Shown here: positions 1 through 5,102 of the stretch, one piece after another
Position numbering within the stretch: the first letter of the stretch is position 1
Layout of the letters: each line of letters opens with the position of its first letter
DNA from: Synechococcales cyanobacterium PMM_0073
Lineage (GTDB): Bacteria > Cyanobacteriota > Cyanobacteriia > Elainellales > Elainellaceae
DNA: 8,528 bases
Direction: 5' to 3'
Assembly: GCA_949127695.1 (NCBI GenBank)
Contig: CASBQH010000394.1
Span: 1-8,528, forward strand
Notes under the pieces: generated by a model
Told to the model about the DNA's origin: nothing
Database searches by the model: none
What the model saw: the letters and a program-made list of their open reading frames with translations, nothing else
Program-made: the position numbers and the translations under genes

Positions 1-370
1 CAAACAGATACTGCGTGATTTCGCCCGTTTGCAGCTCAAATAAACAGTCGGTGATGCGGCCAATCCGGTTGCCGTCTTCGCACCAAATCTCGTGATCGAT
101 CAGTGACTCTAGCCGTCGCACCCGCTCTACGGTGGTTTTTTCGGCTTGCCCTTGCGTTAACAGCCCGCTCGCGCCAATTGCTCCAATCTGGCCGAGCTGA
201 AAGGCGGACTTTTGCTTGCCCAAGAAGCCCGACTTGCAAATAAACCCCAGCACCCGATGCGAAGGCGGATAGCTCCAAAGCAGCTCTACTCGGCCTAGCT
301 CTTCCATTGTGGCGCGATCAAGCACGAGTCGATTGATCAGGTCGCTCTGCCGAATCAGCTCGCGAGTCAT
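1..370 (-). CDS. PRC-barrel domain protein (3' end beyond left edge)
   Basis: Reading leftward from the ATG at 370-368 gives 123 complete codons before the edge, so the C-terminus is missing. The protein begins MTRELIRQSDLINRLV and continues through a segment typical of cyanobacterial PRC-barrel proteins: a conserved small beta-barrel (about residues 8-75) with LGRVELLWSYPPSHRVLGF and then GFLGKQKSAFQLGQIGAIG. A second barrel-like unit starts near residue 98 (LIDHEIWCEDGNRIGRITDCLFE), which suggests a two-repeat architecture. PRC barrels occur in photosystem reaction centre H subunits and in RNA-processing and stress-related proteins; the role of this one is not known. It lies 47 bases downstream of the histidine kinase stop on the same strand, so co-transcription is possible. 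No good Shine-Dalgarno sequence precedes the ATG. The family call is from recognition of the sequence pattern, not from a search. Confidence 0.8.
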   Translation of the reverse strand, partial: MTRELIRQSDLINRLVLDRATMEELGRVELLWSYPPSHRVLGFICKSGFLGKQKSAFQLGQIGAIGASGLLTQGQAEKTTVERVRRLESLIDHEIWCEDGNRIGRITDCLFELQTGEITQYLF

Positions 371-391
371 GGCAATTCTGGTAAAAGATTT

Positions 392-422
392 AACTCTAGA
401 ATAGCGCTTGAGCCAAATTATT
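392..422. repeat. Direct repeat copy 1, split by 9 bases (downstream of the kinase)
   Basis: On the plus strand AACTCTAGAAT (392-402) is followed by nine bases (403-411) and then GCCAAATTATT (412-422). The same two 11-mers occur fused without a gap at 1924-1945. This copy overlaps the last codons and stop of the histidine kinase gene and fills most of the gap before the PRC-barrel gene. Confidence 0.85.
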
Positions 423-1908
423 CTGAAGCGGGCGTACTTAAAGGCAGAGCCAGCGGCAGTAAAAACCAGAAGGTCGTGCCCGTCTCGCGCTCAGCAATTC
501 CAATTTCGCCCTGATGCGCCGTAATAATTTGCCGACAGAGATAGAGTCCTAGCCCCAAACCGGGCATATACCGCGCCCGTCCACCCCGCGCATAGAGTTC
601 AAACAGCCGTTTGCTCTGGGCGGGCGGAATGCCGATGCCATTATCGGTGACGTAGCAGCAGAGCCACTGGCGCGATCGATCTAGCTGGGGCAGCTTTGCC
701 GGCCAATGCTCGTCTAATACTTCGGCGCGCAGCGTAATTTCAATCCCGTGCGGGTTATGCTTCACGGCATTAGTAATCAGGTTGCTATAGACGCGCCAGA
801 GCTGGGTTGGATCAGCGTCGATTTTAGGCAGATCGGCGGCAATTTGCTGATGCAGCTGAATTTGGTTTTTCAGCAAAGCTGGCTCCACATCGGCCAAAAC
901 AGTGCTGACGAGCTGCCGCAGATCGGTGGGCTGGCGGTGCAGCACCAGCTCCTGAACTTCGGCAGTATGAGCTTCTAGGAGCGAATGAATTAGGCCGAGC
1001 TGTCGTTCGCTGCCCTGCAACAGGCGCTCTAGCACCTGCCGATTCACCGAGATTTGCTCAGACTCGGTTTTTTTGAGCAAATTTTGCAGCACAATCGCCG
1101 TGCCCATCACCGGGGTTTTCAGGTCATGCGAAACCGTATGCAGAAACAGCCGCAGCTCCCGCCGAGACTGAAACTCGTTGCGCTGAAGCCGCTCGTATAG
1201 ATAGACCGCCAGATCACAGATAAAGCAAAACCAAAACAGCAGAATAAAAATGCCGCTGTCATAGATCGACTTGCCTTCGATGGCCGTTAAACCCAGCAGC
1301 GGATTCACGCCGACAAAGTAAGCGACCGTGCCGAGCTGAGAGAGCAAATGCAGTCGCCAGCGGACGGGCATCAGCGTCGCCTGCGTCAGAAAGACCAGGA
1401 ACCAGCCGCCGCCAGCCGAATCTGGGATCTGAAATAGCGTGCCAATCATTTGCGGCACGACCGTCATTGACCAGGAAAAGCCGAGAAACAACATCCCCGG
1501 ATGGCGTTGCCCCCAGCGCGTCCGGCGCAGCATGAGGCAGGCCGTCAGCAATAGTCCAACCACCAAATTAGCGGTAATGGTCAAGTAGCGCACCCGGTCA
1601 GCCAGACCCGGATTGCCAAAATAGTCCAGCAGCTTCTGGTTGAAATTATCTGGATAGAGAAACAGCACGTAGCTGTCTCGCAGCAGAAAAGTGGCGAAGC
1701 AGGGCACCGCAATCCAGAAGCAAAGCCGCAGCCGCTCTGACAAAAACTGATGCCGCCAAGCCCGATAGTCGGCAGACTCAACCTGCGACGGCCAGCGCTG
1801 CTCAATCTTTTGCTCCAGCTTTTGCCATAGCCTCATGCCCTGGCAGTAAAGCTGGCCGCACAGTCTGCCGAGCAGTCCTCCTGCCTTGCTCCAGCCCTCT
1901 GCCGCCAT
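418..1908 (-). CDS. Membrane sensor histidine kinase with six-helix N-terminal domain
   Basis: Starting at the ATG at 1908 this is 496 residues. About six hydrophobic segments (roughly residues 60-77, 110-126, 139-156, 169-181, 185-204, 218-236) form an integral membrane sensor with no recognisable HAMP or PAS domain. The kinase core follows directly: H-box FLHTVSHDLKTP with phospho-acceptor His261, N-box NLITNAVKHN (376-385), G1 box DNGIGIP (422-428), and G2 box GLGLGLYLC (450-458). All catalytic motifs are intact, so it should autophosphorylate. The likely partner is the NarL-type regulator transcribed divergently from 2246. The ATG at 1908 is chosen because GAGG lies 7 bases upstream. The longer frame from a GTG at 1998 would start inside a terminator-like hairpin and add a Phe/Ile/Pro-rich stretch. 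The signal sensed is unknown. I do not recognise a specific named Hik. Confidence 0.9.
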   Translation of the reverse strand: MAAEGWSKAGGLLGRLCGQLYCQGMRLWQKLEQKIEQRWPSQVESADYRAWRHQFLSERLRLCFWIAVPCFATFLLRDSYVLFLYPDNFNQKLLDYFGNPGLADRVRYLTITANLVVGLLLTACLMLRRTRWGQRHPGMLFLGFSWSMTVVPQMIGTLFQIPDSAGGGWFLVFLTQATLMPVRWRLHLLSQLGTVAYFVGVNPLLGLTAIEGKSIYDSGIFILLFWFCFICDLAVYLYERLQRNEFQSRRELRLFLHTVSHDLKTPVMGTAIVLQNLLKKTESEQISVNRQVLERLLQGSERQLGLIHSLLEAHTAEVQELVLHRQPTDLRQLVSTVLADVEPALLKNQIQLHQQIAADLPKIDADPTQLWRVYSNLITNAVKHNPHGIEITLRAEVLDEHWPAKLPQLDRSRQWLCCYVTDNGIGIPPAQSKRLFELYARGGRARYMPGLGLGLYLCRQIITAHQGEIGIAERETGTTFWFLLPLALPLSTPASE

Positions 1909-1915
1909 AGGTTTG

Positions 1916-1919
1916 CCTC
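1916..1919 (-). promoter_or_regulatory. Ribosome binding site deciding the kinase start
   Basis: GAGG on the minus strand lies 7 bases upstream of the ATG at 1908-1906. No comparable site precedes the alternative GTG at 1998. Confidence 0.55.
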
Positions 1920-1923
1920 GCAA

Positions 1924-1945
1924 AACTCTAGAATGCCAAATTATT
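1924..1945. repeat. Direct repeat copy 2, uninterrupted (upstream of the kinase)
   Basis: Plus strand AACTCTAGAAT (1924-1934) runs straight into GCCAAATTATT (1935-1945). Both 11-mers recur in the same order at 392-422, separated there by nine bases. This copy lies 15 bases upstream of the kinase start codon, so the two copies bracket the kinase gene almost exactly. It could be a duplicated leader element, a regulator site shared by the kinase and PRC-barrel genes, or the footprint of an insertion. Confidence 0.85.
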
Positions 1946-1968
1946 GGAGAGATTATTTGAAATATCTG

Positions 1969-2000
1969 AAAAAAGGGCGGGAAGACCCAGCAACCCACCC
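1969..2000 (-). terminator. Rho-independent terminator-like hairpin in the kinase leader
   Basis: Read on the minus strand, GGGTGGG (2000-1994), a 12-base loop, and CCCGCCC (1981-1975) form a 7-bp GC-rich stem with one G-U pair. Six T residues follow immediately (1974-1969). This is the classic intrinsic-terminator layout. It ends 60 bases before the kinase ATG, with no minus-strand gene visible just upstream. It therefore marks the 3' end of a short transcript, or an attenuator in the kinase leader. Confidence 0.65.
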
Positions 2001-2009
2001 TCAGAGAAA

Positions 2010-2027
2010 CCGTTAAACGGAGCGTTT
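2010..2027. promoter_or_regulatory. Two overlapping dyads between divergent two-component genes
   Basis: CCGTT-A-AACGG (2010-2020) is a perfect 5+5 palindrome. It overlaps a second perfect dyad, AAACG-GAG-CGTTT (2015-2027). The pair lies between the divergent kinase and response-regulator genes, where an autoregulatory operator would be expected. The operator role is inference; no family-specific consensus was recognised. Confidence 0.35.
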
Positions 2028-2056
2028 GGAGGTTAATCTACCAGATGCATTTGGGG

Positions 2057-2142
2057 CAGTCTTCACCCGGTTGGCCAGTTCGGCGATTGCCAGAATTTTG
2101 CAGCAACCTGATCAAAAAAACTATCCAACTGGGTGAAGACTG
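2057..2142. repeat. 18-bp inverted repeat with 50-base loop
   Basis: CAGTCTTCACCCGGTTGG (2057-2074) is complementary to CCAACTGGGTGAAGACTG (2125-2142) at 17 of 18 positions. The one exception is a G-U pair in plus-strand RNA and an A-C mismatch in minus-strand RNA. The 50-base loop holds a small GGC-GATT-GCC hairpin (2082-2091) and a run of seven A (2114-2120). No coding frame explains it. It could be a structured RNA in the response-regulator leader, part of a minus-strand small RNA ending at the terminator at 1969-2000, or a tiny palindromic repeat element. No target-site duplication is evident. Confidence 0.8.
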
Positions 2143-2232
2143 AACTGTCGTTTTGCTGTAGCCTCTGAATACTGAAACGTCCGAGTAAAGTGAGATTTGA
2201 GGCTATGCGGCCTTGAGCCTCTGTTCAAGCAT

Positions 2233-2237
2233 GGAGG
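2233..2237 (+). promoter_or_regulatory. Ribosome binding site deciding the response-regulator start
   Basis: GGAGG lies 8 bases upstream of the ATG at 2246. It supports that start over the in-frame TTG at 2213 and the ATG at 2231, which overlaps the site itself. Confidence 0.75.
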
Positions 2238-2245
2238 TTAAAACC

Positions 2246-2944
2246 ATGTTGACTGAATCTGCGTCCAAGCCCAAGCTGACTGCCGATCTGGCTCCTCTGA
2301 CAGTCAAGAAATTGCCCAGCCTGAGCCGACTGCTGCTGGTGGAAGATGATCCGGTGATGCAGCTAGGCTTGGAGCAGTTTTTTGAGGATGATCCGCAGGT
2401 GACAATTGTGGGGCAGGCCGCAGATGGCTATGCCGGAATTGAAGCCGCCCGCTGGCTCCAGCCTGATCTCATTTTGATGGATATTGGTCTGCCTCAGCTT
2501 GACGGCATTGCCGCCACCCAGCAAATTAAAGCCGCATGGCCGCAGATTCATGTAATTATCCTCACTTCGCATACTGCCGACCACGAGATGATGGCGGCGC
2601 TGGCGAGTGGCGCAGATGCCTACTGCGTCAAAGGCACCAAGCTCGATCAGCTTCAGGTGGCGATCAGCTCAGCTCAAGAGGGAGCCGTCTACCTCGATCC
2701 ACAGATTGCGCGTCGCGTTTTGGGGCATCTCAAGCCAATGGCTGCTAGCTCAAGCTCGCTTTCTGGCCGCGAACTCGAAGTGCTGCGACTGATTGTGGAA
2801 GGCAAGAGCAACCCCGAAATTGCGGCAGCGCTCTATCTCAGTCTCAGCACGATCAAATGTCACGTGCGCTCAATCATGAATAAGCTCTCGGTAGACGACC
2901 GGGTGCAGGCAGCAGTTGTGGCGCTGCGCTCTGGCTTGGTCTAG
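2246..2944 (+). CDS. NarL/FixJ-family response regulator transcription factor
   Basis: This 232-residue protein has two standard modules. The receiver domain (about 28-145) has the acidic pocket E33/D34, phospho-acceptor D79 in LILMDIGLP, T107 in ILTSH, and K129 in CVKG. A LuxR-type helix-turn-helix (about 170-230) follows, with LSGRELEVLRLIVEGKSNPEIAAALYLSLSTIK spread over 172-204 and the recognition helix near STIKCHVRSIMNKL. It is a DNA-binding transcription factor activated by phosphorylation, most likely from the divergent kinase at 418-1908. The first 27 residues are a polar, Pro/Lys-rich extension before the receiver. The start is set by GGAGG 8 bases upstream. The dyads at 2010-2027 are possible self-regulatory sites (inference). 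All key residues are present, and the length is normal for the family. No specific Rre or regulon could be assigned. Confidence 0.93.
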   Translation: MLTESASKPKLTADLAPLTVKKLPSLSRLLLVEDDPVMQLGLEQFFEDDPQVTIVGQAADGYAGIEAARWLQPDLILMDIGLPQLDGIAATQQIKAAWPQIHVIILTSHTADHEMMAALASGADAYCVKGTKLDQLQVAISSAQEGAVYLDPQIARRVLGHLKPMAASSSSLSGRELEVLRLIVEGKSNPEIAAALYLSLSTIKCHVRSIMNKLSVDDRVQAAVVALRSGLV

Positions 2945-2954
2945 CTAAAAACAA

Positions 2955-2983
2955 CGAGGACTTGGATATGCTCCAAGTCCTCG
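2955..2983 (-). terminator. 12-bp stem terminator between convergent genes
   Basis: CGAGGACTTGGA (2955-2966) and TCCAAGTCCTCG (2972-2983) form a perfect 12-bp stem around a 5-base loop. In the minus direction it is followed by TTGTTTTTAG, so it best terminates the chelatase gene ending at 3007. In the plus direction only CTCACTAAAAATC follows, a poor U-tract, although the stem sits 10 bases after the response-regulator stop and may act in both directions. Confidence 0.8.
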
Positions 2984-3006
2984 CTCACTAAAAATCTTGC
3001 TAACTC

Positions 3007-4296
3007 CTAGTGATGATGTCCGGCGTGATCGTGGCTATGTCCGTGATCATGCGAGTGGCCATGATCATGGCTGTGCCCATGATCATGGCTGTGCCCTTGA
3101 TCGTGACTGTGAGCCTGCGAACCTGCCAAAGCTCGATTCACCGAGAGCGCTTGCTCAGAGAGCAGTTCGGCAATCTGGGAGTCGGCCCAGTCTGCTGCCA
3201 TCGCCAAAAACTCAGGCCGATCGTTGACGCAGGGCATCTGCACATAGGTCACATCGGGGTGCTTGCGCTGAAGGCTATGGATAATATGGTCTACATCCAG
3301 CAGCGTCTCGTGGTTTTCGGTGGCAAAGCCAATTGGCATGAACACCAGCGCGGTCGCTCCCAGGTCAATCAGGTTTCTGGCCGCTAAGTCAGCGTTTGGC
3401 TGCGTCCAGTCGATTAGCGGCGTTTGGTGGTTCAGCCAGCCCACCGAAATCAGCGGATAGCGCGAGATCAAGCGGTCGCGCACCTGATCGTAGAGCTTCT
3501 GGCTCTCGTCAATGCCGGAGGTAAAGCCTTTGGCCTTGTGCGGACAGCCGTGATTCATCAGCACAATCCCAATCTGAGAGGGCAGATGCGCGGCGACAAG
3601 CTCGGCGGCAATTTTCTCTTCCACCATCTGCGCCATCAGATCTAGATAGGCCGGACGGTCAAAGAACGAAGGAATATAGCGCAGCCCTTTCACCCAATGC
3701 TCGGCTTCGCCCGACATGGCGGTGAGCGCCTTGTTCACCTGCTCAACGGCAATGCCGCTGGTGAAAATTGAATCGACAACCAGCAGCGGATAGATCAAAA
3801 TCTTGTCGAAGCCAGCCTCTTTTACCTCAGCCAGCACCTGATCGGGCAAGAAGGGGGCGCAGAAGTTAAACGCTTTGAATACCTGCACCCGCTCGCCCCA
3901 GCGTTCCTGCAAGTTTTGCTCAATTCCGACGCGCTGGCGTTCAAAAATGGCGTTGTGAGGCGAAATAAAGTTGCCGTGCTGATGCTGCCATTCATGCAGA
4001 TCAAACATCGCCAGCAGCTTGGCCAGACTGGGATAGATCCAGGTGGGAACCGGAGCAAATTTGGCGGTCAGCAGGTTGAGCGCCTGCTCGTTGTAGTTGG
4101 CAAAGTCTTCGTAGCTTTCGACTTCGCCATAGCCCATCAGCAGCACGGCAATCCGCTCTGAGGGAGCCGCTTCAGCCGCTGCGGGCGTTTCAGATATCGA
4201 TAACTGTTGTCTTTCGGGAGTTGCAACCACAGGCACCTCTGAATTATATGAACCTGCTTCTAGGGTAACATCCCCCTCTAGGGCATAGTGAGGCAA
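3007..4296 (-). CDS. Ferrochelatase-superfamily protein with C-terminal His-rich tail
   Basis: The longest frame is 429 residues. The N-terminal half begins with RIAVLLMGYGEVESYEDF (48-65). The C-terminal half carries the family active-site motifs: IVLMNHGCPHKAKGF with candidate catalytic H249, then VGWLNHQTPLIDWTQP, and PIGFATENHETLLDVDHI with E330 aligning to the conserved Glu of the HIETLYE motif in known ferrochelatases. These proteins insert metal into tetrapyrroles, usually ferrous iron into porphyrin. It differs from the usual cyanobacterial HemH in having no C-terminal chlorophyll-binding-type helix. Instead five His/Asp hexapeptides and a final HHH (about 395-429) suggest metal binding or delivery, as in some CbiX-type chelatases. 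The metal and tetrapyrrole are not established. The start is uncertain: the TTG at 4296 has no ribosome site, while a GTG at 4230 has GAGG 5 bases upstream and would give a 407-residue protein. Confidence 0.85.
   Translation of the reverse strand: MPHYALEGDVTLEAGSYNSEVPVVATPERQQLSISETPAAAEAAPSERIAVLLMGYGEVESYEDFANYNEQALNLLTAKFAPVPTWIYPSLAKLLAMFDLHEWQHQHGNFISPHNAIFERQRVGIEQNLQERWGERVQVFKAFNFCAPFLPDQVLAEVKEAGFDKILIYPLLVVDSIFTSGIAVEQVNKALTAMSGEAEHWVKGLRYIPSFFDRPAYLDLMAQMVEEKIAAELVAAHLPSQIGIVLMNHGCPHKAKGFTSGIDESQKLYDQVRDRLISRYPLISVGWLNHQTPLIDWTQPNADLAARNLIDLGATALVFMPIGFATENHETLLDVDHIIHSLQRKHPDVTYVQMPCVNDRPEFLAMAADWADSQIAELLSEQALSVNRALAGSQAHSHDQGHSHDHGHSHDHGHSHDHGHSHDHAGHHH
3025..3114 (-). repeat. 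Five 18-bp tandem repeats encoding the His-rich tail
   Basis: Five contiguous in-frame 18-base units encode AHSHDQ, GHSHDH, GHSHDH, GHSHDH and GHSHDH. The units at 3061-3078 and 3079-3096 are identical in DNA, while the outer units differ at silent or near-silent positions. This points to recent slippage or duplication in the centre under selection to keep the His/Asp pattern. Confidence 0.92.
4243..4248 (-). promoter_or_regulatory. Possible -10 element near the chelatase gene start
   Basis: A perfect TATAAT occurs on the minus strand just upstream of the candidate GTG starts at 4236 and 4230. No convincing -35 hexamer lies 16-18 bases upstream. If it is used, the coding region must begin downstream of about 4236 and the TTG at 4296 would be wrong. 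This is a weak call. Confidence 0.25.
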
Positions 4297-4379
4297 AAAC
4301 AGAAATCTATCTTAAGGTGCGAAACTCTCAGCTGAGGCGATACAGTGCAGTTAGACTCGACTTAAATCTACGCGAACCT

Positions 4380-4832
4380 ATGATAGAAGGATTGCTCTGG
4401 CTGCCGCTGCTGGGCGTGTTTTGCTGGCTAGCCTGGGCGGGCTGGAATGAGTATCAGAAGCTAGAAGCCTACCGGATCTGGGCTGAGCCGTTCGATCACG
4501 CTAAGTACGATATCTATGCGGTGCTGGGGCAGAAGGGCAGTGATTTAACCTGGGGCAAACCGACGCGGCAAGAGCCCAGGGAGATCCGCTCAGCCTCGCT
4601 TAGCCAGATTGAGGCGATTCGGCTGCGGGTGGGGGAACAGCTCGTAGCGCTGACAGATGCCCCGGATTGGTCTGGCATCAAGACTGGCAATCAGCGGGTT
4701 GCCCTAGAGTTTCAGCTACAGGACGGCTCAGTTCAGGTGCCATTTACTGACTTAGAGCTAGCCGAAAAGTGGGGCCAGCATCTTCAGAAGGACTGGGACT
4801 TACTGCGCTCAGGTGATTTAACAGCTCAGTAA
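4380..4832 (+). CDS. Small single-span membrane protein, cyanobacterial, function unknown
   Basis: This 150-residue protein starts MIEGLLWLPLLGVFCWLAWAGW, a strongly hydrophobic N-terminal helix (about 4-22) that should anchor it in a membrane. A soluble domain follows, containing EYQKLEAYRIWAEPFDHAKYDIYAVLGQKG and a C-terminal part with alternating polar and hydrophobic residues (VALEFQLQDGSVQVPFTDLELAEKWG) that looks beta-rich. The pattern resembles uncharacterised cyanobacterial proteins; I recognise no catalytic motif. The frame is open back to a GTG at 4317, but the ATG at 4380 places the membrane helix at the N-terminus and is preferred. Neither start has a strong ribosome site. The gene is divergent from the chelatase gene, so the two may share a control region. 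A functional link is only inference. Confidence 0.72.
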   Translation: MIEGLLWLPLLGVFCWLAWAGWNEYQKLEAYRIWAEPFDHAKYDIYAVLGQKGSDLTWGKPTRQEPREIRSASLSQIEAIRLRVGEQLVALTDAPDWSGIKTGNQRVALEFQLQDGSVQVPFTDLELAEKWGQHLQKDWDLLRSGDLTAQ

Positions 4833-5102
4833 AATGTGTATCTGACTAGAAGGCTAAACTCCGTGGGTATGCTGAGTTCAGCTCTTCTGCTTCAGCGGGC
4901 TGAGTCCCGGCGCGAATGCAGTGAAAATTAGCCAGGTTGGCTATCCTAGAAATGAACTGGCTTGAGTGGCTACTGGGCGACTCACTTTTTATCGAGCTGT
5001 TGTCCGTAGTTTCTCTGTGTCCCCATGTTGCATTCTCAAGACTATTTAGCTAGGGCTGTGCTGATTTTACCCATCAGGAATCCTGCGCTGATTTGAAACT
5101 TC
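4833..5102. other. Intergenic region with small hairpins, no confident gene
   Basis: This 270-base stretch separates the small membrane protein gene from the cyclic di-GMP enzyme gene. It holds a perfect 6-bp hairpin, TAGCCA-GGT-TGGCTA (4929-4943), and a weak terminator-like element in which TGAGT (4963-4967) pairs with ACTCA (4980-4984) before CTTTTTA. A 33-codon open frame from an ATG at 4952 to a TAG ending at 5053 (MNWLEWLLGDSLFIELL...) has no ribosome site. No clear promoter for the downstream gene was found. Confidence 0.5.

Noticed and set aside
748..978. Plus-strand open frame opposite the kinase catalytic domain
   Set aside because: Antisense shadow of the ATP-binding domain; no ribosome site or recognisable motif.
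1909..1998. N-terminal extension of the kinase from a GTG at 1998
   Set aside because: The GTG lies inside the terminator-like hairpin, has no ribosome site, and the extension spans the T-run and the direct repeat. The ATG at 1908 with GAGG is better.
2213..2245. Extended response-regulator start at a TTG (2213) or ATG (2231)
   Set aside because: GGAGG at 2233-2237 is ideally spaced for the ATG at 2246 and overlaps the ATG at 2231.
3025..3114. CRISPR-like or VNTR-type repeat array
   Set aside because: Units are contiguous 18-mers without spacers, in frame, and encode a His-rich tail.
3010..3387. Plus-strand open frame of 125 codons rich in Met/Val/Ile repeats
   Set aside because: It is the antisense of the His/Asp tandem repeats and conserved chelatase motifs; its apparent repeats come from the real gene.
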